A DNA stretch of 64,000 nt from Strongylocentrotus droebachiensis (taxonomy: Eukaryota > Echinodermata > Echinoidea > Camarodonta > Strongylocentrotidae): NCBI GenBank assembly GCA_035222895.1, contig JAVYIG010002541.1:124001-188000 (forward strand), given 5' to 3'. Positions 23,051 through 35,330 of this stretch are shown here, piece after piece. Position numbers and translations under genes: made by a program. Position 1 is the first letter of the stretch; every line of letters begins with the position of its first letter. The notes below the pieces were generated by a model that did no database searches, was not told the DNA's origin, and saw nothing but the letters and a program-made list of their open reading frames with translations.

Positions 23051-23322
23051 CCCCCCCCCTCCCCTCCCGAAAAAATTGCCTAGATTAAATTGCTTCGTGG
23101 TAAAGACTACCAACATACCTAATCCAGTTTTTTTGAAGCATGTTGTTTCGGAGTCCCTCGCTAAAGTTTTTTTATTTTTATTATTCTGGTTGTCAGATTT
23201 CCAGGGCACTTTAGGAAGCGCATTCAAATTTCGCAATTTCCTCCACTCATGAACATAGCAGGAAGCAAACATTTCGCAACCCCATCTGGCAAATGATTGG
23301 ACTCTTTTCTCTCTCTCTCACT

Positions 23323-23363
<41 letters not shown>

Positions 23364-24590
23364 TGATCCCCCTCTCTTTATCGCCTTTCCGTGTATATAC
23401 AGTATAGGGATGATTAACTGCGTACTGAAATCAGAATGCTGAGGCTCCTAGCTCGGTTTCAAGTTCATGCATGGACGTATTGTTCTGAATCATTAGAAAC
23501 CTCTGCCGTACAATATATTCTCCTGTTTTCCTATGGAGTTTCTTCAATTTTATTTTGTATAAATAACTAATGCTAGCATGACAGAAAAATCACAGTCGAT
23601 TGACATTTGACGCAAAGTCTCGTGGATTTACAGTGAGCAAGATTTAGCAAGGAGATCGAGCCTACTCATGACTTGTGTGGAATATTCAGAATTAATAATT
23701 ATGTAAAACACGGAGCCCTGCTTAAATGGAGAAAACGTGAGTATTGGCCCAAAATGATGACAATTTTCTGATTTTGTCATATTCTGAAACTACATACTTT
23801 TTTTTCCATTTCCTCAAAAAAATCAGCATGAAAAAAATTAAGAGAAAGCCTTGGTATTAGCGCTTTTGTTAAATAGAGCAAACTTTTCTGACGTGACATT
23901 GAACAAAGAGTCTAAGATAATTTAAATTATTATATCAATTAAATTAATTACTTTTGTTGTTCATTGTACAAATACAAACATTTTAATGGAAATATCAATT
24001 GTTGAAATTTTGAGAGAACTTCATAATAAAACAATTCAATTTGAGCTTAAAAAACGTAAAATTTATCGTTATATTGTATTTTTATAACTTGTACTGTGTC
24101 TCAGAAAAATTGGGAAATGTGAGCTTATGTTTCTCTTTGTTTTTCTAGGAATCAGTCTTTTGATTGATTGTCCGAATTCCAAATAGGGATAACTCAAGAG
24201 TGGGATGTCTGTTTATGTTCAAACTTTGCATGTTTGTTGATGAAACGTGTTTCTAGGAGGTGATCTATTTATAATTCCATTGAATGTTTTAATTTTCTTA
24301 TAATAATGTCATGAATAGATAATGAGCTCCGAAACAATAAAAAACAAAATAAATTAAGTCATAAGATCATTAAAAAAAGATTTACAAAACAAAATGTTGA
24401 TATTTCGACGCCCTAGAAATATATTTCTAGTGTGAATAGTATTCAGTAGAGCTTAAGATTTGAAAATATTGGCTAATTTGCATAATGTAATGCTAATTAG
24501 CGTTTATGGTGGCAATTTTTACAATCATAATCGTCCTTGATATATAACCTTTCCATTTATATTTGGTTTTGTATGGTTATTTTTGCAACT
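23051..24590. other. Intergenic DNA, mostly AT-rich
   Basis: A CT microsatellite at 23302-23356. Otherwise I see no gene, RNA or clear repeat. Confidence 0.5.
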
Positions 24591-24593
24591 TCC

Positions 24594-25212
24594 TTTTGGA
24601 AATTGGTCAAATACGAGTATACTATCCATATTGCTCCGATTGTCTCATTTTCGCTAGCGTGAACATTGCCAGCACAAAACACTGACCTCTACCTCCTGGA
24701 CGGATCATCGCCCATTCCCATTCACTATACGTTACGTACTAAAAGGCTGTATTATCTGACCGTTCATGAATATTCATGTTTTTGCTAAACTCGGCAAAAT
24801 GTTTGCTTTTACTAAATGGAAAAATTACGGTGGGGGGTTGGATGAAATGGACATAATGAACATAGCAGAAGTGATAATTGATAATTCATGGTTCTTATCC
24901 TTCGTGTGCTTGACCTATAATCTTACAATCACTTGGCAGACTGAGTCCAAAGTTCGACTTGTTTCACATGTGTATTATAGGCAATGCGAGCTTGCAACCT
25001 ATTTTGAAAAATTACGGTGGGTGAACTTTCAAAAGTCAATGAGACATGAGGGCTCCAATGAAAGAGCTAGTGATAACGTACGTCGGGGTGGATGTGCTTT
25101 TCGTTTAAACAAAAAATGAATTTTTAACGATTTAAAAAAAAAACGTCCATAGGCTAACATGTATGGCTGCTGACTCTGACGATAGGGGGCGTTGTGAAAT
25201 GAGACTAAACGG
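24594..25212 (+). repeat. Dispersed ~610-bp repeat, plus copy
   Basis: Inverted partner at 60927-61540. Both contain CCGTTCATGAATATTCATG, AAATTACGGTGGGTGAAC and AGGGGGCGTTGTGAAATGAG. A short frame with ELATYFEKLRWVNFQKS is kept in both, but overall DNA identity explains that. Confidence 0.7.
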
Positions 25213-25654
25213 AGCTATATGCAGTTCCCTGTAACCCCCCCCCCCCCCCGCACATAAAAAATAATAGAAAAAAAAATCATAAATCAGCCCCTAGGTAAAA
25301 ATGATAGTTCTCTATATGACTTCAACAAACATAACCGCAATTGAGCTAACAAACATGCGGATCCCCCCTAGCGATTTTTGATTTTCGAATTTCACAAAGT
25401 TCAATTTCTTCATCAAAATTTTAACACTTTCACCTATCTTGTATATACCGCAACTAAATGTTACAAAAGATATATAATTTTTAATAATTAAAATCGATCA
25501 GTATTTTACAATAAGTGAAATCTATGATATTGGGCACTGACAGAAATAAGATTCTACACAGTGGAATTGGCTCGAGGAAAAAAAAAACGTTAAAAATAAT
25601 ACAATGGGCCAGAAATTCCCGGACCGAAAAAAATGCTCGTAATGATTGTGAGTA

Positions 25655-27000
25655 ATAATAATAATGATAAATGGGTTCTTGTATAGAGCACACTGGCAGT
25701 CATGTTTGTCAAACCAAAGCTTTACACTCCTGGCGCTCAACGATTACATTACACCGGCTTACCCATAGGAAAGAAATGAGCCTGCCGCATACTCGCTGCG
25801 TCAGACTTGCCGCAGATTTGCAGCAGACCTGCCGCAGACAGTCATCTTTTTCACATGCAAATTAGTTTTGCCGCAGACTTGCCGCACCATTGCCGCATAC
25901 TCTTTATCATGAATATTCATAGACAAGGCTATGACAAAGAGTCTGCTGCAGACCTGCCACAGACTCTTCATCATGAAGATATCCCATATTGACCTGTTGC
26001 AGACCTGTCGCATACTCTTTAATATCCAGCCCAGTGGACGTGGCAATTAAGTATGCAGTCTTGCAGGAATTAGGCTATGCTGGAGAGCCATGCGTATTGC
26101 ATCATTCTAGCACCTTGAATTAGTAGAAACAGCTAGAACAGGCGGAATTGCTTCAAAAATTCTGCAAATGTGGGATTAACACAATGCAGAAGTAGAGGTA
26201 GAGGTATAAGAATGCAATAACTGCATATACATTGAGTCCAGAGAAGAGTCAAAGATGTGCTACTGTGCACACATACACAAGAGTTACAACAAAAAAGTGA
26301 GTTAGTGGGGCTGAAGATAAGATCACATGGCACAACAAAATTTTCTCTTTTTGTGTAACAAATTCCTCTCATGATACCAGTTATTACTTGAAGAAAATTG
26401 TTTGGTTTGACAGAAGCTAAAAAGACTAGTGCCTATAACACAGAAAGATCATGCTGGGCTCAGCCTGCAACCTCATGGTACTACGTCATGGTTGGTTGCA
26501 TGGTCCTCCAAAATGGCCGCCTATAGCCTTGCCGCAGACTGTATAATTTCCCCACTTTTCTGTGGCAGATCTGCCGCAGACTGTTCCTGTGGCATACAAG
26601 TATGGAGCAAAGTTTCATCCTGCCGCAGATCTGCCGCAGATCGACTGTTCCTGTGGCATGCATACTGGTATGCGGCAAGTCTGCAGCAAAATTCCATCCT
26701 GCCGCAGATCTGCCACAGACTGTTCCTGTGGCATACTGGTATGCGGCAAGTCTGCAGCAAAATTTCTTTCTGTTGCATACTTCGGCATACTCTTTGCCGC
26801 AGACTAAAAGTCTGCCGCAGATCTGCGGCATACTTTTCACTTTCCTATGGGTAAGCATGGCTGCCATTATGGCGATCTAGCATTTCAAGGAAACTATTTT
26901 TATTAATTTTGTGTGAAGCAGTTACCCATTTATTCTTAGTCGGGTAGATTAATGTCTTGCCAAAGGACCTTCGCGCTTAATTTACCTTTTTTTTTTAAAT
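25655..27000 (+). mobile_element. SINE split by a 1.1-kb insertion
   Basis: The left part (25672-25756, AATGGGTTCTTGTATAGAGC ...) and right part (from about 26915, GTTACCCATTTATTC ... TTGCCAAAGGACCTTCG) together match the intact SINE at 35353-35510. Confidence 0.7.
25757..26856. mobile_element. 1.1-kb foldback element with GCCGCAGA iterons
   Basis: Perfect 17-bp inverted ends GCTTACCCATAGGAAAG. Both subterminal regions (25780-26020 and 26520-26840) are crowded with variants of CTGCCGCAGA and its inverse, including the palindrome TGCCGCAGATCTGCGGCA near the right end. The middle (26040-26500) is unique AT-rich DNA without a gene. No clear target duplication. The long frames here are created by the iterons. 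Confidence 0.75.
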
Positions 27001-27628
27001 TTCAGATGTTTAGGACCTAGCTGTTGACTCAAATGTGAATGATTGGATGAGTTCCTTGGGAATCTGAAGTCATCGTTGAAAATCATCTCGAGACGTTAAC
27101 TGGTGATCGTGAGAGGAACACCATTGAAGAAACGACATTAATGTAACACCACCAAAAGACATGGCAACATTGGCTACACAAGTCTACCACCGATTGAACT
27201 GACTCTGCAAGTATTTAATTTTCTGCTAACAATTTGAAAGTGAGCGATATCAAGTTTGACACGTCTTATTTTAGGTATGCATTGACTATTATAGGGTGTA
27301 GTAGTACTGGATAGCTCTTTTTTATGATAACAATTAATAGGTTTGACAATAATTTGTAAGTCAATATATGACATTGCTCTTGTAAACGTAAGAAAAAGAA
27401 CAAAGAAAAAAAATCCGCATTCTCAAAAATTAAACCTCACTGCTCGAAAGCCTCGAGTGCACATGCATCACCGATCTTGCAAAACTTCTGAACTTCAGGG
27501 ATCGTCGTAAGCTCAGAAGTTTTGCCCCCTTGATTTTAAGACCAAGGCCTGGGCCACTTCGCAGCTACTTCTTCGAGGGTTTTACATTCCAGCAGCCTTG
27601 AATTGTCAATGATAACCAATAAAGAAAT

Positions 27629-29584
27629 ATGGCATCTGCAGATCCAAATATGTTTGCGCTGCTTCGTGAAGATGTGAAGTGCGCCATCTGTCTAGAACAG
27701 CTAAAAAAGCCACGTGCGCTTACTTGCTTACACAGTTTCTGTGAGAAATGCCTGGAGACATGTTATAAGGAAAAAAAGTCTATCGTTGGAAAGATCGCGT
27801 GCCCGCTATGTGACGAAGAGACCATTCTCAACGATGCGGGAATATTAGGCCTGAGGCATGACTTTCGCGCCATGACCATGATAGAACGACTGGAGAAACA
27901 GAAACCAAAGCAACAGCAGGAGACGAAGAAAGAGATTACACTTTGTGAGGTTTGCGGTGACATTGATTCAGAATCGGCATCGCCCTTCTTCAACTGCACC
28001 GAGTGCACGCTAACTTGGTGCATGGCGTGTAGTAAGAAGCATAAACACCCCTGCAGTGCAGATACCTCAAGCAGAACCAATGTCGCCGCGAGGGATCTGG
28101 AGAATAACGATGGTGCAAATGGGACGATCCTTTGTGAGAAACATGGAAGAAAAGAGAAAGAGTTCTTCTGTACATTTTGTCTCATTCCAGTCTGTCAGCT
28201 GTGTTCTATCAATGACCATCGTATTCAGGAAAACCATACGTGTGTAAAGGTTGAAGAGTTTGTCCCGATGATGCGCGAGGAAATAGAATCACGAATGTCA
28301 AGACTGGCTGAAGTGGGTGAACAGTGTGCGGACATTATTCCTATGATTGAGAAAGCAGAGAACCTGGCCAAGAAACAGAAAGATGTCCTTGATAAGCAGG
28401 TTGAAGACGATTTTGATGAATACACCCATTGTGTGAAGGTTAAAAATGAAAAATTCTTCGAATTACGGAATCAAACACTTAATCAATGGCAGAAGATAGT
28501 AGAAGATCGGGCCAAAGGCATAGAGACAATTCAGTTGAAAGCGGAAGAGACCCTAGAGCAGAGTGAGAACTACAGTCTAATTGCTACCTCATACAAAAGT
28601 CTTCTGAAATCCCTTGACAGTCTTCTCTCGAAAGCGCCAGAGAAATACATCCGCAAAACGATCAAGAAAGTCATGGAGGAAAGACAGCTTCCATTCACAT
28701 TGACGGACAACGAGTCTCCAATTGAAGCTAATGTGTTCATTAACCGTGGGGTTTGTGAGAGAAAGAGCATCAACATAGGCCTACAGGGCCAAGGAGACGT
28801 GATCACGGCTGTCAAATTTACTCGTGATGGGAGAGTAGCTATTTTAGCGTATACTAGGTATGATGTAGCAATACTACAAACTACAGCTTCCTCAAAAGTA
28901 GCTACTACATTTGGAATACAGACAATAATTGAGGGCCACACTATAAATTGTGGATCGGCTTTCGCATCACTCTCAGACTTAAGGTTCGTGTTGGATAAGT
29001 ATGAAGACTGTCGTGAAAGACAAGCCCATGGTGATGTATACCATGTCAGGGAATTACCTGGACGCATATCGGACATGGCTACGGACCTCAAAGATAACAT
29101 TTACTGCAGTGTTCCAAGCTGCAAACAAATATATGTCGTACGTAGTGATGGGCCCCAAACCAAATCGATTCCCACAGGCAACCTTGAGCCACAGCGCATT
29201 GCAATTTCTCCACGGAGTCCGAACCAGATCATATTCACCCACGATTCAACAAAGATCTCAGTCTTTGACTGGAGTGGAAAGCTTCTGAGGACCATCACCC
29301 GTCCTGAATGGAAAGAAGTTGCCATCGGATGCGACAACAACAATATACTCTATGTCCTCTGGAAGAACAAGGCAAGATTGATAACTTTGCAAAGGTTCTT
29401 TTTGAATGGAGAACCGTTTGATACCCTCTTTCAAGGAGAAGCTCATAGTTGTTCCAGACTTCTCCTAGCGGTATCACCCAATGGAACTGCAGCTGTTGTT
29501 AACGGCGAGGGCAGTAACTGCAGGGTGACACTTATTTCGACTATGCGTGAATTCACTGGCGACGAAAGTTCCTTGCCTAAATAA
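27629..29584 (+). CDS. TRIM-like RING/B-box E3 ubiquitin ligase, paralogue A (intronless)
   Basis: Single-exon reading frame of 651 residues. An N-terminal RING finger uses C18, C21, C33, H35, C38, C41, C58 and C61 (C3HC4). Two B-boxes follow, at about 105-142 (CEVCG ... KHKHPC) and 168-206 (CEKHG ... CQLCSINDH). Then comes a coiled coil of about 215-345 rich in Lys/Glu, and a C-terminal region of about 385-651 with repeated beta-strand patterns like an NHL/WD-type propeller. This order, and the lack of introns, match the TRIM56/TRIM45-like group that is greatly expanded in echinoids. The likely role is ubiquitin transfer from an E2 to substrates bound by the propeller, possibly in innate immunity; substrate and pathway are unknown. 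The start ATG sits in an AAATATGG context also found in paralogue B. The last ~33 coding bases and the 3' flank are duplicated 975 bp downstream. Confidence 0.88.
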   Translation: MASADPNMFALLREDVKCAICLEQLKKPRALTCLHSFCEKCLETCYKEKKSIVGKIACPLCDEETILNDAGILGLRHDFRAMTMIERLEKQKPKQQQETKKEITLCEVCGDIDSESASPFFNCTECTLTWCMACSKKHKHPCSADTSSRTNVAARDLENNDGANGTILCEKHGRKEKEFFCTFCLIPVCQLCSINDHRIQENHTCVKVEEFVPMMREEIESRMSRLAEVGEQCADIIPMIEKAENLAKKQKDVLDKQVEDDFDEYTHCVKVKNEKFFELRNQTLNQWQKIVEDRAKGIETIQLKAEETLEQSENYSLIATSYKSLLKSLDSLLSKAPEKYIRKTIKKVMEERQLPFTLTDNESPIEANVFINRGVCERKSINIGLQGQGDVITAVKFTRDGRVAILAYTRYDVAILQTTASSKVATTFGIQTIIEGHTINCGSAFASLSDLRFVLDKYEDCRERQAHGDVYHVRELPGRISDMATDLKDNIYCSVPSCKQIYVVRSDGPQTKSIPTGNLEPQRIAISPRSPNQIIFTHDSTKISVFDWSGKLLRTITRPEWKEVAIGCDNNNILYVLWKNKARLITLQRFFLNGEPFDTLFQGEAHSCSRLLLAVSPNGTAAVVNGEGSNCRVTLISTMREFTGDESSLPK

Positions 29585-31500
29585 TTAGGTAGATCAATTA
29601 AAGACATGTAGGCCTACACTCGTCTGGTACCATGTACAATGCGTAGGCCTACGTATACACTGGATGTGGTGGAATTATCAATTATTGTGTGTGCACATTT
29701 CGCACGCAGCGAAACTCGTGATTGTATTAAAATTCTACAAAATGTGGAAGATTGACCTGAAGTAGCACACTACATTGCAAAATTAACTTAACACAATAAA
29801 CAATATTGTATTATGGGCAAGGGTGACGATTTGTATCCGTGGTTGGGGGGGATGATAGGTTCCAAAATATTTTCGGCAATGGATCAAAGCAACCAAGAGG
29901 TAGAAACGTATGGAAGGTTGCATCTCCATCCCCAAGCGCGTAGCACGCTCCCTAGGGGGTTGGGTGCAGGGAGGGAGGAGTTTCCCCCCTCCCCCGAGAA
30001 GCACGGAAGCTTTGACGTTTTATTAGATTATTAAAGAAAGAAGACGATTCGATGTACCATTCTCGACTCTTAATCCGTAATATTTGAACTAAATTCCCCT
30101 TCCTCCGCGCGTAGCGCGGAAGCTCTGACTTTTCATTAGATTATTAAAGAAAGAAGACGATTCGATGTACCATTCTCTTGTCTGAATTCAGTTCCCCCCC
30201 CCCTCCCGCGCAAAGCGCGGAAGCTTTGACGTTTCATTAGATTATTAGAGAAAGAAGACGATTCGTTGGAACGTTCTCGACTCTAAATCCTTGTTTGAAT
30301 CAAGTTCCCCTTCCTCCGCGCGTAGCGCGAAAGCTCTGACGTTTCATTAGATTATTAAAGAAAGAAGACGATTCGATGTACCATTATCGACTCTTAATCC
30401 TTAATGTTTAAATCATTTCCCCCTCCTCCGCGCGTAGCGCGGAAGCTCCGACGTTTCATTAGATTATTAGAGAAAGAAGACGATTCGTTGTATCGTGTAC
30501 TTGTCTGAATTCAGACAAGTACAGTATTCACTGGCGACGAAAGTTCCTTGCCTAAATAATTAGGTAGATCAATTAAAGACATGTAGGCCTACACTCGTCT
30601 GGTACCATGTACAATGCGTAGGCCTACGTATACACTGGATGTGGTGGAATTATCAATTATTGTGTGTGCACATTTCGCACGCAGCGAAACTCGTGATTGT
30701 ATTAAAATTCTACAAAATGTGGAAGATTGACCTGAAGTAGCACACTACATTGCAAAATTAACTTAACACAATAAACAATATTGTATTATGGGCAAGGGTG
30801 ACGATTTGTATCCGTGGTTGGGGGGGATGATAGGTTCCAAAATATTTTCGGCAATGGATCAAAGCAACCAAGAGGTAGAAACGTATGGAAGGTTGCATCT
30901 CCATCCCCAAGCGCGTAGCACGCTCCCTAGGGGGTTGGGTGCAGGGAGGGAGGAGTTTCCCCCCTCCCCCGAGAAGCACGGAAGCTTTGACGTTTTATTA
31001 GATTATTAAAGAAAGAAGACGATTCGATGTACCATTCTCGACTCTTAATCCGTAATATTTGAACTAAATTCCCCTTCCTCCGCGCGTAGCGCGGAAGCTC
31101 TGACTTTTCATTAGATTATTAAAGAAAGAAGACGATTCGATGTACCATTCTCTTGTCTGAATTCAGTTCCCCCCCCCCCTCCCGCGCAAAGCGCGGAAGC
31201 TTTGACGTTTCATTAGATTATTAGAGAAAGAAGACGATTCGTTGGAACGTTCTCGACTCTAAATCCTTGTTTGAATCAAGTTCCCCTTCCTCCGCGCGTA
31301 GCGCGAAAGCTCTGACGTTTCATTAGATTATTAAAGAAAGAAGACGATTCGATGTACCATTATCGACTCTTAATCCTTAATGTTTAAATCATTTCCCCCT
31401 CCTCCGCGCGTAGCGCGGAAGCTCCGACGTTTCATTAGATTATTAGAGAAAGAAGACGATTCGTTGTATCGTGTACTTGTCTGAATTCAGACAAGTACAC
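29551..31500 (+). repeat. 975-bp near-perfect tandem duplication
   Basis: 29551-30524 and 30526-31500 are the same by inspection, at a constant 975-bp offset. The unit runs from the last bases of the TRIM-A coding sequence (ATTCACTGGCGACGAAAG) through its 3' flank and five satellite units to GAATTCAGACAAGTACA. Confidence 0.85.
29795..29800 (+). terminator. AATAAA polyadenylation signal of TRIM paralogue A
   Basis: AATAAA about 210 bp after the stop codon, in the context ACACAATAAACAATATTG. Paralogue B has the same context at a similar distance, so it was present before the gene duplicated. Confidence 0.55.
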
Positions 31501-31750
31501 CCCCCCGAAGCGCGGAAGCCTTGACGTTTTATTTAATTATTGCTCTTAATCCTTGTCTGAATTCATTTTCGCCCATTCCTGCGCGAAGCGCGGAAGCTTT
31601 GACTGTTCAATAAATTATTACTCTTAATCCTTGTCTATATTCATTTTCGCCCATCCCGCGCGAAGCGCGGAAGCTTTCACGTTTCATTAAATTATTAGAG
31701 AAGGAAGACGATTCGTTGTATCGTGTCCTTGTTTGAATCCAGTTTCCCCC
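30005..31750 (+). repeat. ~108-bp satellite units, arrays 3 and 4
   Basis: Units here carry CGCGCGTAGCGCGGAAGCTC as well as the GAAGCGCGG form, with ATTAGATTATTAAAGAAAGA and GACGATTCGATGTACCATTC. The subfamily differs from arrays 1 and 2. Units at 31500-31750 follow the second 975-bp copy. No hAT termini were found around this array. Confidence 0.8.
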
Positions 31751-31839
31751 CATATACGCTTGTCTCATTTATTTCGTATATTATGCAAATGAGATAGCAA
31801 AATGTGTATATTGATGGTCATCTTGCGAGTAATAACCAT

Positions 31840-32020
31840 TAACTACTCTCATCGGGCTCTTATCATTAATTTTTCTTTTTTTTCTTTTTTTTTATGGTGA
31901 ATTATTGGGGGGGATGATTGTACAGGCCATCCCCCCCCCACCTGAAATATTGGGGGGGGGGGGATATATCCCCCCACCCCCCCCCCCCCCCCCCGGGATC
32001 GACACCCATGATTATGGGAA
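31840..32020. repeat. G/C homopolymer-rich remnant of a hAT-like element
   Basis: Long G and C runs with GGGATCGACACCC at the right side interrupt the segmental duplication near 32030. Probably an insertion; its ends are unclear. Confidence 0.35.
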
Positions 32021-32029
32021 TGAAACACG

Positions 32030-34620
32030 GATACCATCACTTTTGTAATGTTGAAAAGAAGTCAGAGTCATGCGAAATGTATATTTATTTAGGGTATCAC
32101 AAAAATTGTATATCGATTGAAGTATGTTAATTATTATTCAAGATTTCACTATCATTTCTCCATCACATACTGATGCCTACGTTATAATTAGTCTTAATTA
32201 TTAAACTTGTTATACTTTACGATTGGTGTGGACTTTTGCGATTGATTTGGGACGATGTGGAAATTATGACAGTAGTTTTGACTGAAAATCTACGCAATAT
32301 ACATGTACGTACATAATTCATAGGTCAGTGGTAGACATTCATATTCGTAGACATAGAACAGTCTCTTTTCCAACATATCTGTTTAACAGCAGGCCTACGG
32401 ATCCCGACCTCTGGAACAATTGAAAGGACTCTGTAAAAACATGGATGCATTTCACCACCCCTTGCATTTACTCGTGTTATGAAAATATAATGTTTCTACA
32501 ATATATTTCGTATATAGCCCCTGTATAATTGATAATGCTATGCTAAGTGTGAGTGCTAATAAGAATATCTTTTAGAACAATTAACATTTGATTAGAATAC
32601 TTGGTATCATTTGAGGCTGTTGGTCGATGTAACTCTGCCTTTTTTCTGTTTTTCTGTTTTCCTGTACATGTGACAAGGTGTCTTTCAGTGAGAAGACATT
32701 TTGAAAGTTACGTTTGAGAACGTCTGTGTGTTAAGTGGGATTTTGATAACTTACATAATTGACGTAGACATATTTGGTCTGTGGTATTAGGTGTAATATT
32801 TATTTTTTAAATACTACTACTACTATTACTACTACTACTACTTCTACTACTACTATAATATTACTACTTCTACTACTTCTAATGATAGTGGTAATAACTA
32901 TGATAACAATAATAATGATACTATTAATCTTAGATTATAAAGTGTACATCTGCCTTTCCTGCATCAACAATCAGGAAATTCCATAAATTCAAAAGTTACA
33001 TAATTAGAACCGATACAAATTACACATGAACAAATGTGCCTTTTGCATTTCCAATGTTAAATGGACAGTCGTGAACATGTGAAAAGTAATTATATTATTT
33101 TAATGTTATAAACGTAATATTACATGGCAGGTAGTTGGTTTCTTATACTAACACGTTGCAGTGAATGAGAAGAAACCAAAACAGAAATGGAAATTGCTGG
33201 CTATTAATTCCAAATATTACTTGTTTAGTCAAAAATATATAATTTTTTTGGGAAAATTTTTATACTGAGAAAAGATATACCTGCATTTGTGAACAAATAG
33301 AAATACATATATAATGTTTGTGATATACAAATGGACTACTTTTCCCCGATACTATTGTACATATTTATTATGATTATGTTAATATACATCCACAACGCGA
33401 CGATAACTCTAATGTGTTATGTATTGTATGTATGTATATTTATTTTTTTGTTTGTTTCATTATTCATTTTGCTGTTGCATGTCAGTAAGTTACCCTATAA
33501 AAGACAGACGACCCCAATCCCAATATGACGTATATGCATCGTTATTCTTCATATGTTTTGAAGTACATGTACATTCTATTCTACAGTCATTTCCCGTCTT
33601 TACTTTTCTTTTCCCTTTCTTCGCCTATTCTTCTCTTTGGTTCATATATATTGATACTATATAAAAATTAAAAAATTAAAATTAAAAAATAAAACAAATA
33701 ATAATTTACGGAAGGCGTACCTGGCATGTGTTTTCGCTTATAGGGTTTGCGCCTTCTTCATCGTGTTACAATTGTTAATATGCCCTTCAAAATGATACGT
33801 CGTTAATATGTGTACATTATTACCTGAGAATTTTGTTAAAATAAAGCAAGAAGAAATAGGAGAAAGTATTGCAAATTGGAATGTTGTTATTATGATCCTT
33901 GGTATTGTACTCATCCTGATTATTGTACGAAATAAATGGTTACGTTTAACTTTTGTGTAATTTCATAATTCCGAAGGTTCTTTGTTCCGAAGGTTGTTGA
34001 TTTTGAAGGTCCGGTGGCGAATAATTCCGGAGGATCTCCTTTCCGCAAATGGCATATATCATTGTGCCTTTTCTCATTTTCTCCGGTATAACCAGGGATA
34101 TGAGAGTTAAAACACCTCCCTGGTATAACGAACCCTATTTGACTTTCAGAAATATGAAGCTTATTTATTACGACCCCCTCCCCCTGTGTTGGAAAATGTG
34201 AGTGTCATATACACAAAACTTTGGAATTATGAACCTTGGGAGAAATGAACCATTTAGAAAACAGTGCCTTCCAAAATTATTCATGTCAGTATATCTAGAA
34301 AACTATTTAAACAATAACAGTGTAATCGACCATGTGATATTCTCCTATTTTTTAAAAGTAAATATGGATAATAAATTAATGCTTACAGGAACAACAAAAC
34401 GCAATTGACATCATTATTTATTTCATTGACTTGGACAATGTCAGTGATATTTCATTACAAGGCATCGTCGATACAAGACATTGAACTTTGTGTAGTTTTA
34501 TAAGCTTGTGTATTACACGTAATTTGGCGAACTATTTAAAAAAAGGTTATACATATAACATTGTAAAAATTCTTTATTGAGCGTGAATGATATATACACG
34601 AAGAACGCTGGGAGGGTCTA
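32030..34620. other. Gene-free 3' part of duplication unit 1
   Basis: Matches 38740-40760 with many small gaps. Contains (TAC)n near 32810-32880. No gene recognised. Confidence 0.6.
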
Positions 34621-34624
34621 CATA

Positions 34625-35330
34625 CAAATTCCTAGGGGAAATACATATGTATGAATAGGCCTTACAGTACATTCAACGCGCAAGCCTACCCACGCCTCCG
34701 CTCACACGCACACAAGCTGGCACAAACACCCACTCACACGCACACAAAAAGACACATGCAATATTTTATTACTACACTTTGGTATAACGAAAGATGGAGA
34801 GAGAAAAGGCGGAGGGAGGGTAGAATTGGACAGATAGAGAGAGAGAGAGGGAGAAGGAAAAGAGAGAGATAGGGAATAACAGAAAGCGAGAGAGAGGGAG
34901 AGAGAGAGAGAGATAGAGAGACTAGGAAAAGAGAGATATAAAAGGACAGAGAGAGAGAGAGATAGAGAGAGAGAAAAAGAGAAGAGAGAACAGAATCAGA
35001 AACATAATAGGGTAACATTTATTTGTAGATAAGTATTTCATTCATTCCATGTATTTGGCAAGTAGGTTCTTTAACCTAGCTTTACATGCATGCAGGTGTA
35101 CAATATTTCGTTTCGAAGAGAATTCCACAAGGCCCCATTCATTTAAAGGTTGTACGACGTATGCCCCGGCCACAATTGCTCCGAGGTCATTGAAGGAAAT
35201 CCAACCTCGATATCAAACTACTCTTGACTAGACGAAATCAGGGAAGACTGGTGAAAGTTAAAATGAACTAGGAAAAAATGAGAAAGTTATTTTGTTTTGA
35301 AAGTTTTAATCACTATAAAATTTAAATGTT
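34625..35330 (+). repeat. Spacer repeat with GA microsatellite, copy 1
   Basis: Shares GGGGAAATACATA, AGACACATGCAATATTTTAT, a long (GA)n tract (34795-34990) and GGTAACATTTATTTGTAGAT with 59880-60600. Confidence 0.75.

Larger units (their letters stand above)
25655..34620 (+). repeat. Segmental duplication unit 1 (carries TRIM paralogue A)
   Basis: Homologous to 35340-40760 across the upstream SINE, the 5' flank (GATGTTTAGGACCT ... GATGAGTTCCTTGGGAA), the gene, and 3' DNA up to GAACGCTGGGAGGGTCT. Unit 1 is longer because of the 1.1-kb iteron element and the satellite plus 975-bp duplication (29551-31750). Confidence 0.8.

Noticed and set aside
22618-23088. Phe/Ser/Leu-rich frame of 156 residues
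   Set aside because: Runs through a polypyrimidine tract and homopolymers in the hAT right domain; the same occurs at 54293-54922.
24766-25119. 117-residue frame partly kept in an inverted copy at 61034-61276
   Set aside because: The whole 610-bp repeat is conserved, frames are not better kept than the rest, and no domain is recognised.
25780-26840. CRISPR-like array of short repeats
   Set aside because: Repeats are irregular, in both orientations, without uniform spacers, and the DNA is eukaryotic.
25801-26880. Several overlapping Cys/Ala/Asp-rich frames
   Set aside because: All follow the period of the GCCGCAGA iterons and appear on both strands.
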